Assembly: GCA_029378245.1 (NCBI GenBank)
Contig: JARKIF010000003.1
Coordinates: forward strand, 2,666,001 to 2,730,000
Reading direction: 5' to 3'
DNA length: 64,000 bases
DNA from: Roridomyces roridus
Taxonomy: Eukaryota > Basidiomycota > Agaricomycetes > Agaricales > Mycenaceae
Shown here: positions 1 to 13,000 of the stretch, piece after piece
How positions within the stretch are numbered: position 1 is the first letter of the stretch
Layout of the letters: every line of letters begins with the position of its first letter
Translations under genes and position numbers: made by a program
Notes under the pieces: generated by a model
The model's database searches: none
The model's input: only the letters and a program-made list of their open reading frames with translations
Told to the model about the DNA's origin: nothing

Positions 1-94
1 TTCTTTTTTGCTTCCATCTGCCACTCGTAGACGTGCCGCGCGGTGCGTACTTTTCCTTTTCACTCCCTTGACTCCAAGTAGATCACGGCCTCAG

Positions 95-1608
95 ATGTTG
101 AGCAGTCGACTTCACCGCGCTCGCCTTGCGCAAATCGAGCAACATATGCTGGTACTCGAAAACCAAATGACTCTGCTGCGTGCTGAAAAGGAGACGATTG
201 AGAACGATTTGGCCGCCATCGTCTATCCAGTCCTCACGCTTCCGAATGAAATCACCTCGCAGATCTTCGTGCACTACGTTAATGACCAGCGGATACACAG
301 TCCCCAGTGTCTGCTATCCGTTTGCAGTTCGTGGCGGCAAGTGGCTCTATCCACCTGCTGGCTTTTCAATCGTGTTATGTCTCGCCATGGTGAGTAATAT
401 CTTGTCGCTCTCGATGTTAGCTAAGGTTTCGATTAGTGGACCAACTCGCCTCTTGGATTCCACTTTCCGGCAATCTCCCATTAACTCTCGATTTCATTAG
501 CTACTATCCTCCATCGTCTCATGAATTCCGGCTCCTCTGCCAACTCCTATCCGCCTATTCTGGCCGCTGGCGGTCATTGACTCTCGCCACCATGCAGAAC
601 GGTGTTTTGCCGATCCATCTGTCCGGCACATTCTCGAGCCTCATCACACTTTCCATCGAGTCGTTTGGCTCTTCCGCAGAACCCATGGTCATCCCCATGT
701 TGCAAGCGCCACGCCTCGTCGAGTTGAAACTCGATTCTGGCCGCGTGATGTCCCTGTGGGAAACGATCCTCCCTTGGACGCAGTTGACGAAACTTGAACT
801 CAACGAGGGCCTCGAGCACTGGTCGCAGTTCCTTCCTCGTACACCGAATCTCGAGGTTCTCCGAATCACGGACAGTTTCCGGGATGGTGTACCTCCAAAT
901 CAGATTCAATTCATACCCATGATCGTCCTTCCGCAGCTACACACGCTCGACTTTTTCCTTACCGACTGTTGCGACTTAATCCAATACCTTACCCTCCCAG
1001 CCCTCGAGAACCTCACCATTCACTTCACTCCTTCTTGGAATTGGGACATGATGGAACTGTTCGTCCAGCGTTCTCGTTGCACCGTACGCAACATCGAGCT
1101 CTGGGTGGAGATAATGGAGGCGGATCTAATTGTCGATTTCTTCGAAGATTTACAATGGCCGCTTTCCTCCGTCCGGCAATTGACCATTAACACTCCCACG
1201 CAAAATATGCTCTTGAGCCTGTTCGATGCTCTGAGCGACGATGACCGTGTGCAATTCCTACCCGTACTCGAGACACTCAAGATCGGGGACGTGCAATTCA
1301 ACATTCCTCTTATCCCGATCGTTGACATGCTCTCGGCGCGCATGCAGAGGGTTCCGGACAAGGACGGCAACGTGGCGAACTTGAAGTCGTTCGAGCTCAC
1401 GTTTGGTTCAGAGCTATCTAGTACCCGCGACGACGCGGAGCTGGATGAACACATGGACTCGCAGATGGAAGAAGTGTTGGAACAACTACGCCGGCTTCAA
1501 TCCGGAGGATTAAGGGTGGATATTCAATCTACCTTCAAACACATGGGTGATGCCATTGCTTTGAATGCGGTGCACACCTTTCTCCAGCTCTTTATCCGTC
1601 TTTGCTGA
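95..1608 (+). CDS. F-box protein with leucine-rich-like C-terminal region, two exons
   Basis: Exon 1 is 95-389 and exon 2 is 437-1608, joined by a 47-bp GT-AG intron (390-436) in phase 1, giving about 488 residues. The N-terminus is a short coiled-coil-like helix followed by an F-box-like segment (LTLPNEITSQIFVHYV, then LLSVCSSWRQVAL). The rest is a repeat-like alpha/beta region as in fungal F-box substrate adaptors. Such proteins are expected to bind Skp1 in SCF ubiquitin ligases; the substrate is unknown. The ATG at 95 is preferred because the decayed inverted paralogue at 16784-18755 conserves the sequence from this Met. No disabling change is seen in this copy. Confidence 0.8.
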
Positions 1609-1925
1609 TCTCGTGTTAGATCAAAAGAATTCGCGCCAACAGCGACAGTTTCGACGCCTGACATCCATGTTCTGAACACGATTCTTTGTGATGGAGTGGC
1701 GGCGTCTCGACCCTTTTCTTGTAACCTTAGTGTGGCACTTGTACCATAGTTCTTGCAACACGAACTCGATGCCCTCTCCGCGGCTGTTCTAATTCTAATT
1801 CCTGCAGGCATGGACAGATCGGAGAGCTGCTCGCCCGACGACCCGCGACGCACCCATCCGTCCGCTCCACCAATTTCGCTCAAACTCCTGGCATCAAGTA
1901 TGAATTGACTCCAGAAAAACATGTA

Positions 1926-3368
1926 CTATTTAAGTGTGACCTCAAGCCCCTCCGCCCGAAGTTGCTCCATTTTGGCTAAGAAGGGTGCACTGAGCTTACT
2001 CCTGCTGCCAGAAATAGTCAGAGACTCCAGTCGCGCACGATTTTGTGGCACCAATTGCGGATCTGTCCACCATCTGGAAAGTATCATCCCCTCGCATATG
2101 GCTTCGTCGAGACGGTCTATCCAGCGATCGACGATGGAGAGTCGACGGAGTTGCGGAACGGGGCTGGCGATATCCTTGTATCGGAGCCAGTTCAGAACCG
2201 AACTCAAGTCTAACGGCTCAGAACGCCGAAAACAGAATTGCAAATCGATATCGGTGAGATGCCGGTATTCCGTTAGAAGGGCAAGGGCGCTCTCTGTTGT
2301 GAGACGAGCCGCTTCAAGCGCCAGTGCTTGGACTTTCGGAGAGCGTCTTTGAAACTGCGTGAAGTCTGCGGATGACCATGAGGTCCCCGTACTTGAGTGA
2401 ATAGTGAGGGATGTCAGCGCAGGAAGCGCCAGCCGTGTGAAGAAGGGGGTGATGTTTTGGTCTGGGTGAGGACCGAATATCAGCGTGAGGTTTTGAAGCC
2501 GTGGCAGGGGGATGATCGACGCCGAGGATGCAGGTGCTTCACCCCAAGGCATCATTCTGCTAAAGAACACGTCGACAACGCTTGAGCACTGTAGCAAAAT
2601 ATCGAGGAAGCGTTGTGCGGGTGTGGGTCCTCCGTCCTCCATGAGTGAGAGGGTGATCACTTGCCACCAAGGCATCCGGAAGAAGGTCGTGCTCTGTATA
2701 TAGGAACAGACGTTGTTAAGGCGTTGCGCGCCGAGGAAGACGTCGATTGGTGATGAGGAAGGAAGATCCGTAGTGCCCAAGTCGACCTTTTCCAGACTGC
2801 CCAGCGCACCCGCTGGCAGTGCGAGTAGTCTCGACGAAGAGCCGGCCCAGCACAATGATTTCCACCGTGGAGCCAAACTGTAGATGTATTCGGCCAGCGG
2901 GGACGCTTCGGCCAGCTCATCGTACAGCAGAATGGGTATGGAGAGCGGTGCTGACCGCTCAAAAACCGTTTTTGTCGTGGCCAGACAAACATCGGATCGT
3001 TCCTTCGTGAGATCCAGAGGAATTTCTCCGTTCCACAACTGGGGTGTCGCACACGCCACCCGACGCCAATGCGCACAGACTTGGGACACCAACAGTGCGT
3101 GCGTCAACCAGTCTTCCGTCGTCGAGTCGACTGCGAGGAGAAATATCTCCGTCAGCAATTCGACCGGAAGCTTGCGGATGGGGGCGATGAGCGGTGTGAG
3201 AGCAGAGATAAGCTCTCGCTCTTGGTCTCGGAGACGCGTCAGGTCTTGAATCTGGGTGTCAAAACGCGCAATTTTTGCTTCAGCGGCCGAGATGTAGTCT
3301 TTGACTTGACGCGCAAAGGTCGCGCTGCAAGGGTCTCCAAGCATAAGATTCGAGAGAATGCTCTCCAT
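1926..3368 (-). CDS. F-box protein, single exon
   Basis: An uninterrupted reading frame of about 480 residues. I start it at the Met at 3368 (MESILSNLMLGD); the frame is open a further 22 residues upstream, with a possible Met at 3434. It has an N-terminal coiled coil (QVKDYISAAEAKIARFD), an F-box core (IRKLPVELLTEIFLLAV) and a following VSQVCAHWRRVACATPQLW block that is typical of mushroom F-box families. The C-terminal two thirds are degenerate leucine-rich repeats. The role is inferred as SCF adaptor. The gene at 7834 is a diverged paralogue with the same block order. It is convergent with the F-box gene at 95. Confidence 0.8.
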   Translation of the reverse strand: MESILSNLMLGDPCSATFARQVKDYISAAEAKIARFDTQIQDLTRLRDQERELISALTPLIAPIRKLPVELLTEIFLLAVDSTTEDWLTHALLVSQVCAHWRRVACATPQLWNGEIPLDLTKERSDVCLATTKTVFERSAPLSIPILLYDELAEASPLAEYIYSLAPRWKSLCWAGSSSRLLALPAGALGSLEKVDLGTTDLPSSSPIDVFLGAQRLNNVCSYIQSTTFFRMPWWQVITLSLMEDGGPTPAQRFLDILLQCSSVVDVFFSRMMPWGEAPASSASIIPLPRLQNLTLIFGPHPDQNITPFFTRLALPALTSLTIHSSTGTSWSSADFTQFQRRSPKVQALALEAARLTTESALALLTEYRHLTDIDLQFCFRRSEPLDLSSVLNWLRYKDIASPVPQLRRLSIVDRWIDRLDEAICEGMILSRWWTDPQLVPQNRARLESLTISGSRSKLSAPFLAKMEQLRAEGLEVTLK

Positions 3369-3434
3369 GCTGAGAATACGACTTGACTGGAATACAAGCT
3401 TGAGGTTGGTTAGCAGTTGGAGACATAGATACAT

Positions 3435-6400
3435 GACGACGCACGTAGTTTATGGACTCGTTCTCTGTCGGAAGGGATAGACGCGGAAAGCAAGCCGTTT
3501 TGCCATCAATCCGTCTCGATCAGCTCCGCCATCTCTTTCTCTTCGCGCACCACGCTATCTTTCCTTCCTTCCTTCCACGCACGGCCAGCCTGAAAATGGT
3601 CCTGACCGCACCTTTGAACGCGACAGCTCTGGATCAACGACGCCGACGAGCGTAGATTCCAGGCCATTCACGCTGGAATTATGCCACCGTCACCAACTCT
3701 TCCATGTCATCCCTGGCCCCAATACACAACGAGACATCCTTGGCCGATGTTACGTCGCCCGTCGTGTTTCCCGCTTTGCCGCACACCAGGCTCAGCCCAC
3801 CATCACCTGCCGTTCGTCGTTGTCTCTGTCGGTCACCCCTCCCAGACAACGCGTGAGGGATATGCGACTTCCCGAGTCGCAGCGTGGACACCCCAGACTG
3901 CGCGAGAACCGGCGTAGAAGTCATGGGGATGTCATGATCTTGGTGCGCAACGCACTCTATCGATACGGCACACGAGCTAACTACACCACGGACCTGAGAT
4001 GATGTCGGGTGGAGGTCGGCCCGGGATGTTGGCCGACGTTACAGTAGGACGTCAGATGTATATCGGATGATGTCAGGATGGAATACATCCCTCGAATCAA
4101 TACGGCCTCAGACTGACTGCCGACGTCAGACTGCTCTCAGGCCTGCAATGTCAAGCGGACCTGGAATCAACATCCGTCCAAGCATTCATAGAGCACAGAA
4201 TTGAATCATTTGACTCTTGATTGGAAGCAGTTTTTAGATCAGTGAAATAAAAATTCAATTCATCAAAACGACACCCAATCTATACAACTCCCCGTCTCGT
4301 TATTGCCATGCTCATTATTCCCGCCACTGGCCTCCGGATCCTTGTCGTTCCCGCCAAGCCGCCACCTCCGCCGACCGGCGTTGTCCAATTCATCCCCGTC
4401 ATCATTCGTGCCGCGCCGCCGCTTTGTAATGCGCGCCACTTCAACCCCCGACGGACATTGGGTGCGAGATCGTGAACAATCTTGACCGACTTGAATTGAT
4501 TGAGAGAAGGTCATTGAAAGGTTGCGTTTGGGACTTCTAATAGCATCTTGAATGACACTTCAAATTCTTCTCAAATGGCGGGCTTGATGTGAGGAGCTTG
4601 ACAGTTGGGTACCGTGGCCTTGGACAGACTTCTTACGTTGAGAGCCGGGACTTCATATTTGATTCAAGAACACAATTGACGCGAGGTTCGAAGTGGGTGG
4701 CAGGCATTATTTGCGGGATGACAGAAAGCACGGAGCTTGGGAGTGGGAGTGGTATGAAATCTTGCGACTTGACACGTTCGATTGGGGAGTGAAACGAGAT
4801 CTTGGGAACTTTGGTTGGGGAATCGGGAGCGGCAGGAGATCTTGTACTTGTCGCGTTGAGCGCGTGAGCTTCGTGATCGGGACAATGAACTGTCAATGAG
4901 CTTGTGTTCAGGAGAAATCGAAGGCCGCGGGGTGACAGACCGAAGAGCAGGGGGAAGAGGGATGGAAAGGAAAGGAAAGGAAAAGGAGGAAGGGAGATTG
5001 AGAGAGAAAGAGAGAGGGAGAGAGAATACGCACCTTCGCTTCACGGCCGAAATCATATTGAGGTTTTGCACCAATTTTGGACCCGTGAGGACTTGTCAGT
5101 CAGCATGAAGACTGGAGAAGTCTACAACACACCTGTCGGCACGAACTCTCCCACCGCAGCCGTCGCCACTGTACCGTCGTCGACGGTAAACTGACACGGG
5201 ACCCGTCGGTCTCCATGGTCATCATCCGGCCGTGGTGTATGGAGGTACCGATGCGGCCCATCGCAAGGGCAAGGAGCCTGTCGGAAGTTGATAGGCGGCT
5301 GTGAGGTGGAGTGCGGTGCTGGTGCTGGTGCCGTGCGGGTCATGCAGCCTTGAGGGCCCGACGATGTCAGCGGACCTGGCTGATTGAGTCCGATGCAGGA
5401 GTCAAGCCGATCTCACCATCAGCGCCGGGCAGCGGACATGGAAGGAAGGAAGAAGGAAAGAAGGAGCAAGCTTGGTGCGAGGATTGTCGAGGGTGAAAGC
5501 AGAAAAACAACAACCCCACGTGATCCCGTTGTCTTCATTTGGCGGCCGATCAACAATGGGCTGTGCGTGAGAAATTTGACTGGACGACTTCTCTCAGGCT
5601 GGTGGTGGGCACCGACCGCATCACTGATGGGATGCGATCAAATTATGTCAGCCAGCCATCAGACTGCTAGGATAGTTGGCACTGGCCTGGGGGAGGCAGG
5701 CTTCATTTTACTGTACAGACCTCCGGAAATAACTTTTTACATCTCTCTCTTGAATTCCTCAACGGGATTTGTTGATCATTGTTTTAATCATTGAAGCCGG
5801 TTGTGCCGTGAGGCTTCCCGGCAAAATTTCTGAAATCGGCGTTGAGGAAGCCTAAATCCCAACCAGAAACACATGCCTACCAACGGGCGCCGCGTCAAAA
5901 TCACCCGTTCCGCTGGAATAGTGCCGCCATCATCTCATGGTGGATGTGTTACTGATGTGTGACATAACGCGCCATCTGCAGCTTGTCGCGTCGAGAAACC
6001 AGCCGTGACTCATGCCCAACACAGGTGAACTCTTCAAAAGTCATACGTCCATTGTTTACTGCTAATCCAGGGACCCTTGGCCGTAAAAGGGGCAAGAAAA
6101 GACAGGGAATGTCCCTGAAGCAGAAGCAGCAAATTGGCGCAGGCACGCACCGCGCGCAGATGCTCAGGGGTCTCAGTAGAGGGTCAGAAAAGGTCAGGAA
6201 GTAATCCAGCATCATTTCAATGCGCAAGACAAGGAACAAACTTCAATACGGACAGTTGGATGAGGATGCCGGGCTTGTTTGATATAATTTAATTGCCTCT
6301 GATGTTTACCAGGTATATAGACTAGTATTACAAGTATTTCTGTGACTCAAAAGTGCCGGAAAGATGGGGGAAGTACAAGAACGAAGCAAGACGGTGTTTT

Positions 6401-7833
6401 GCCCGGTAAGTAGTAAGTAACCGGTTGCGATCAGACCATCACTGATCTGGTCGGTGCCCACCACCATTCTCTGATTCGACTTAACGACTTCTGTCCAGAC
6501 ATGAACCACAATAATTACCAGGACAAGGGCAGCTCAACTCATAGTACTTGAAGCTACTTACTGTTGAGCCACTGTGGACATCACTCCCTTTTTGACAGTT
6601 GTGTATGGTACTGGCAGCGACAGACGGAATCCCGGGGGGATAACGCTGATGGGGAAAGAAAGGTGCTCGTAATACGCTTCCTTGTGTATTGGCTATTGCG
6701 GTGCGAACTATTACTCAGGCATTAATACATAAATAAAACAAGGATCCGACACTGATGTCAGGCAGGAATCTCATTGGATTGTTGATCTGAGAGCTGCCTG
6801 AGGGAAATGTGATGTCGTTCTGAGGTTATTCTGCAGACATCAAATCAGTGTCAATGTTCCGTCATTCGTATATTTATGGAAAGTATCCGACAGATGTCAG
6901 TGATCACTGTCAGGTTGACATCCCTACGGGTTGGTGGTGTAGGTTCCCCAGATCCACTGCTTCACGAATGGGACGCCCGATGCTGCAGAAACTTCTGCCG
7001 TGGCTCTTGCTTGTGACTAGTGCCGGATCCGTCTCGCCATTCCGCTTTCCCAGGACCCAGTCGACCCACCGCGTGCGAGCAGCTTCCTCACCAACTCTTT
7101 CCTCGCCCCTCCTCGCCCTCAATTCCTAGCTTGAAAGCAGATTCTGCTCATGCCGGCAGCGCTTCCCGGTCCGCTTTTCGTCTTCGGACAACGTCGCCAC
7201 CATCCTCCTCGATACCCCGCTCTCGTCATCAAGCCTGAGGGGCGTCGCGGGCGAGAGCCGGTGACGCGATGCTGCACTACATACCTATCAGCCGCCGTTT
7301 CCGGGCTCAGCTTCGGCCCAGTAGAGCGTTAAACGTTGAGCGTTGATTATGGACGCTTATCCCTCTTCTTCCCTCTATAGTCCCCTTAACACCTCAAGGC
7401 ACGCTCAGCCGCCCTCCCGCCATTCTTCGTCCATCGCCTCTGGGTCGTACTACGGGGATCAGCAGGCTTCTGCTCATCATCCAGGTGGTGACAACGCTTT
7501 TCTTCGCCACGTACCAACTCTGATCTCGGCTTCTAACAGACTCTTTTCGTTAAGCCTGCTGGCTTCCATCACTAAGGTCGGGCGGGGATGAAGGCGGCGG
7601 CGGTTCTTGTGCAAGCATGCGTGAATTATAGTAGATTCACTCGGGACTTGTCCAAGTATGTGATTAGCCTGAGCGAAGTCGCGCTGATGCCCCTGACCAA
7701 GCAAACAAATATGTGTCTCTCTCTCTCTCAGAGCAGTCGCCACCCTATTCCAGCACTGTCGACCTTGCAGCCACAGTCCGTGTTCTCGGTGACAGTCGAT
7801 AGAGACTGACCATCGACGAACAGAATTGCGAGT
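3435..7833. other. Long intergenic region without a convincing gene
   Basis: No open frame here looks like a conserved protein. The stretch holds a purine-rich, almost GA-only run (about 4955-5028), several GATGTC/GACATC-containing short palindromes (about 4001-4130 and 6740-6930), and a pair of inverted repeats at 5600-5640 and 6424-6466 described separately. It may be decayed repeat DNA. Confidence 0.5.
5600..6466. repeat. Inverted-repeat-bounded segment, about 0.87 kb
   Basis: The arm at 5600-5640 and the reverse complement of 6424-6466 share TGGTGGTGGGCACCGACC and continue with scattered mismatches (ATCA-TGATGG, then GCGATC-AA). The 0.8 kb between them has no credible coding frame. This could be a decayed non-autonomous terminal-inverted-repeat element, but I could not fix the outer ends or a target duplication. 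Confidence 0.4.
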
Positions 7834-9584
7834 ATGGAGAACGACGGGCCCAGTCGCGAGACAGTCCAAGCCCTCATTCACGCCGCCGAGGAGGATCTCG
7901 TCGACATCGAATCCAAAATCCAGAATCTCTCTCGTCTCCGTGAGGAGAAGCGAGAGGTCATTACCTCTCTCAAAGAATCAATAGCACCCATCCGTAACGT
8001 TCCCGCCGAATTATTGGTGGAAGTTTTCCAGATAGCCTCGGCCGAGGCGACGTTTTGGCTTGACCCAGTTTTGGTCATCTCCCATGTCTGCGCTCATTGG
8101 AGGTGGCTAGCTTGCGCGACGCCTCGACTCTGGGCGCAAGACCTGGAGCTGGATTTCGAGCAGTCGTCGTCCGCCAGCTACATAGACGTGGTTAAAACCT
8201 TCCTCAAACGTTCGGCGCCGCTTCCCATTCCCATCTCGGTGTATGGTGCAGACTCCGACTCGGACACATCTCCCCTCTTCCAATATATCCGCAGCTTAGC
8301 TCCGCGATGGAAGTCGATGACTTTTCAGTCGTCCGACTTCTCTGGATTGTTATCGCTTACTGGTTGCGCCCTCAAAAACCTCGAGAGCATACACTTGACC
8401 GGGGGCAACTACTTCTTCAATCGATGTTTTCCTTGGCGCTTCCGGTCTTCGTACGGTCACCCTCAATGTTTGGGACATTCGGTGCTTCTCCCTGCCGTGG
8501 TTCCAGCTGGTCCAGCTAGAGGTCACGAATCAACGTTCTGTACCGGCTCAAGTCTGTTTCGATATTATGGTGCAGTGCAAACACGCTGTCAGCGTATTGT
8601 TCGCTGGAATGCTACCCTGGAAAGAGTCACCAAGCACCTCTACTCCGCTCATACGGCTGATCCGACTCCAGGCACTGCGACTTCGCTTCAATAGCGATTT
8701 CGAGCACATCATGATTATGCGGTTTTTTGCGCCTTTGGCGCTCCCTGCGCTGACGACGTTGGAGATCCAGAGCGGCAGGCCTGGGACTCTTTGGTCATCT
8801 CAGGGTTTCACGTCGTTCCAACGGCGCTCTTCGAATATCCGGTCACTGGAACTCGGAGGGTTGCAACTTGCGCTGAGCGACTTTGCCGCCCTCCTCGAGT
8901 CCTCCGAGCAACTGGTGGAGCTTTGCTCGAGAAGGGTGCGGGTGCGGGAGCCTTGTGCTCGCCGGGCACGCCGAGGTCCGCTGGTAGAGAGGAATCTCGA
9001 GCCCTAAAATACTGCTATTCCTACGGGTACGGGGTGCGTCTCCCTCTTCCCCTCCCGACACCTTTTTCGTCTAATCCTTCGTACTAGATTTGTGTATCAT
9101 CTCGGGCTCGCGGGGGCGTTGCGTATCTTCGAGATCTCCTTCAGTCTGAGATCAGTGTGTCCTCGAGGAAGGGTGCTCCAGGACAGAAGCATCTTTCGAA
9201 TTCACGTGGTTGGCCGACTCTCCTACATCTATCTCTCTGGGGAGGGTGTGGACTTGTCCTCCTTCGTGCACACTGCACAAACTAGACCGGAACGAGCACA
9301 CCACCTTCCTACCCCGACTCGAATCACTCACTCTCGGCAGCAACTACCGTGCTTTCCATGTCGACCCAGCGGCTCTACTATGCATCCTCTCATCCAGATG
9401 TGAACATGAGCATGATTTGGACCCGGGAATGGCGGCTTTGCGATCTGTCTGGTTCCTCCATCCCAGCTCCGAGCTCTATGCTCCAACATTGAGGGTGCTT
9501 GATGGACGAGGGCTGGGAGTGCATGTTACGGAGAAATATTATCTTCCAGGTTGGACACAGTTGCATTCGTCTCGGCCGAGGTGA
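7834..9584 (+). pseudogene. Frameshifted F-box gene, paralogue of the gene at 1926-3368
   Basis: It starts with MENDGPSRETV, has a coiled coil and an F-box core (IRNVPAELLVEVFQIA), then SHVCAHWRWLACATPRLW, all collinear with the gene at 1926-3368. The frame is lost near 8411-8417: homology continues (SIDVFLGASGLRTVTLNV, then VSVLFAGMLPWKES) in the +1 frame until about 8920. After that frames change again. A C-terminal F-box-type block (FLPRLESLTLGSNYRAF) lies in another frame at about 9300-9580. At least two frame changes make this a probable pseudogene; a single sequencing error cannot be excluded for the first. Confidence 0.7.
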
Positions 9585-9898
9585 AGGAGCCCGAAATTCG
9601 CTGGGGTTTCTTGACGGAGTTCGGCATCTTTTGGGCGAGGATTCTAGTTACCCTTTCTTTTTTTGATGTGCAGAATTGAATTGAGTCGAAGTGAATCTAC
9701 TCTTTTGTACAGGGTTGACCCAGTGGCCCTCCTCCACACGATGTGATGCGAGGCGCTGCGTTTGCGATTACTGAATTCCACTCCGAATACCTTCACGGGC
9801 TGCCTCTCGAAGACGATTGGGCGAGGGTTTGAGTAAGTACCCCGACAATAGGACATTGTATGAGTGGCTTAGAACGCAATTTGACGCTGTTCGAATTC

Positions 9899-9919
9899 AT
9901 ATATATATATATATATATA
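9899..9919. repeat. (AT)n microsatellite
   Basis: About ten AT dinucleotides in a row, in the intergenic space between the F-box pseudogene and the 3' end of the NACHT gene. Confidence 0.95.
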
Positions 9920-10046
9920 CATCAGCAACAAAAAATGCGCGCCTTAGCTCTAGTATCGCCGTATGTACATATAAACCCCGTACGTATCCCTTGTTCCCGC
10001 TGAGCCCGACACACACCTTCGGTCTTCCTCCTTCATCGACGCCTTT

Positions 10047-13000
10047 TCAGCTCCGCCCACTGTCCTCTATCTCAACACAGGGAGCCGATTGCTCAAGCGC
10101 AGCAACACGGAAGTCTTTGTCGAGCGCGGGCCACAGAACCTTCCTCCACTTGTTGTTGTTGACATCCCAGCCACGAGCGAGATACTCGTGAGGTGAAACG
10201 ATTTCTGGGAGAACCGGGGAAGGTTTTTCGGATGGTCGTAAGAACTTTGGGAGGAGTGCGTTGAATTTCTTGGCAGGTGATGCAGCTGCTCGCACGAGCC
10301 GACTTTCGTCCGGTCTGTTCACCTGGGCCACAGACAGAGAGATGGTTCCCGGCTTTGATTGATCTTCAAGACCTAACCTTTAAACTCTCTACCTTCGGAG
10401 GTGAGGATAGGACTGACCGCTGGATACCTTGGACGTTGGAGGGGATACATCAAACTCGACTTCTTTCTGTTCGAAGATTTCAAGATTTTCTGTCTTGTGG
10501 ACGTCGTCCAAGTAGCTCTGTCACCGTTCGGGACGAAATATGGGTTAAAAGTGGAGGGAGGGAGACCGAGAGACTGACGCTGATGAGCACCAGGATGCCG
10601 CGTATCTGTGCTTTGGACGATGGATCTAATATCCACATCAATACTTGGTTGCGGTTGACGAAAGATAGTGGAGGAAGTGGTGGTTGACCCGAAGGCTTGA
10701 AGGTGGGTCAAGTCAGACGCACAATACAGTTGAAATTCGATCGTTGCGTACCGCTGAGCGGAAATTAACGCCCATACCGACGTTCACCGCCAAAGGGTGG
10801 GGTTCCGAGTCGCGGGTAGAGCTGAAGCACACTTCTCGTGGTTGAAAGGAGATGTTGTACGAAGAGTAAGATTCGTCCGCGTCTTCTTCGTCACCCCATT
10901 CCTCTCCTTCCTCCCATTTGACAAGGCACTTGGGCATGACCTAGATATACCTATTTCAGCAATGCAACATAACATATGAAGAAAAGAATTTGACTCTGTC
11001 ATCGATAGCTTGCGTCGTGGTACTGCTGCTCCGGTCATACGAAAGGCCTACAGTTCCAAGAGGACTTCCTTGGGAAAAGCCAACAGCGCCTTTAACGCCC
11101 CACTGAGTTCCGTGATCCCTTTCGTAGGTATATGTCTTGTTTGGTAGTTCGAATCCACGGCACAAACTAAACGCGTTGAGAGAATTGGAATGATACGACA
11201 ATATGGGTGAACTCACAATTGGCGGTCAGCGAAGGATTGCCCTCGATGAGCCACAAAGCCGATAGATGCATAAGAGCGATCTACTCGGATTTCGCGCGGC
11301 CGGGCCTCTATTTTGAAATCCACAAGCGAAATCAGTTCTGGTCTTGACAATGGTTTCGACAAATCCGCGCGATCGACCGAGGCTTCGGTGTCTCCGCCAA
11401 GTCTGAACTGTGAGAGCATGAAAGAACCATGAGATACTTACACGGAGTCATCCTTCTTACCTCATACGCGTGAGCAAACGCGACATTGTACACGCCAGTG
11501 GCGAGTTTGATCCGAAGCCCGAGCCTTGTTCGATGGAGTGGAGAAGGCCACTTGTCCTTCACAGACGGCCCGACACCTATTGGGTCTTGCCCTCCATCTT
11601 TTTCATCTTGCTCTCCATCATTTCCATCTTTCCCTCCATTATCTTGGCCTCCATCTTGGCCCCCATCTTGGCCTCCATCTTGGCCTCCATCTTGGCCTCC
11701 ATCTTAGCCTCCATCTTGGCCTCCATCTTGGCCATCTTGGCCTCCATCTCGTGCTCCCTCTCCCTCTCCATCGCCGTCCTTTGAGTTTAGACGACCGTTA
11801 TCGAGTCCCAGATTGCTACTACCAGCGGCCAAGTGGACCGCAGACGCCGTGGTCGGAGGTCTGTCCTCGTCATCGCTAGCATTCGCATGTTGACCGCTGT
11901 GTAACGTCAAGCCTCCGTCGGAGGACACATGAATAAATTTAGAATTACACGTACAGAGCGCTTAAGGCAGGATTGTCGCTGAGCGGCCGAATCATAACAG
12001 GAAAGCCCGAAACGCTGGCCAACTCCTGGGCCATAGCAGTAACTCGGGGATCGTTCCAGCCGAAGAGTGCTAACGCCGGTTCTTGCGGGGAAAGCATGCA
12101 TGCCAAGGGCCCATAGCATCCGCTCTCCCGAATTGAGGAGAGAACAGAGCCATCCCAATTCTGTTCGATCCACTCTGCAGCTTTCGCAGGGTCATGTGTG
12201 GATACCTGGAATGTACCCTGTGCACTCTCGGATTTGCAGAAATACTGATCTTGGGTTGTGAAAGAAGTGTCTTGCATTTCGGGTCTTCGATAGTATCAGC
12301 ACAAGTTCATAAGTCACATGAGCGGAATGACTTGCTTTTGTTCAGGATACAGGGAAGGAGATATGACGAAAAAGATGCCACCAGTGTCTTCAAGGAGCCA
12401 TGGTAGATTTTGCGATATATATTCAAAATCCGCCTCGACCACCGCCGGGTCATCATGCCTTGATGCATGCTCAGTGGTAAGATAAATGTGTTGACAGGAA
12501 TTCAGAACACCCACCATGAAAAAGATTCTTCCGTTGGCGTCGGGAGTGGGCATGACAATAAATGAAGGAAAGCACGTGCGGTGTTGATCCTCATTTGTAC
12601 ACTGAGATGAAAATTTGATGATCGAGTTTCATGCAGCAGAAAGTCCACAAAAGATCCATGCACGGGGGAGATCCAATCTTTAGAATCGGAGGGAAGGCAA
12701 AGGACGGAATGCAATCTCCTCAATGTCAGGTGGACATCACCAGCTTCAAGACCGAGGAGTTGCTCCAGTTCGCGGACCGAGAGTTCCACGGGGAATGTGA
12801 AAATAACAGCCAGAATGGTAAGAAGTAGTGGGCGCGATGTTTCTGGGACCTGTGAAAGAATCTGGAAGTATAGTCTATCCAGCGATTCATAGGGTACGGT
12901 GTCGCAATCGGAGGAGGGGTCCAGTATGATCGCTAGCTGTTCCGTGGGTCGGAAGTCCTTGTCGTTAAGGAATCCAATGCAGACTGTGGATGCATAGGTA

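Noticed and set aside
11334..11461. A frameshift in the C-terminal part of the NACHT gene
   Set aside because: A canonical intron (GTAAGA donor, TCACAG acceptor, 11408-11460) joins the frames in phase 0, so no break is needed.
11640..11755. CRISPR-like regular repeat
   Set aside because: Units are contiguous without spacers and lie in a coding exon of a eukaryotic gene.
11577..11771. Minus-strand frame encoding repeated Met-Glu-Ala-Lys
   Set aside because: It is an alternative frame of the 12-bp minisatellite; the flanking exons and introns place the Gln-Asp-Gly-Gly frame in the gene.
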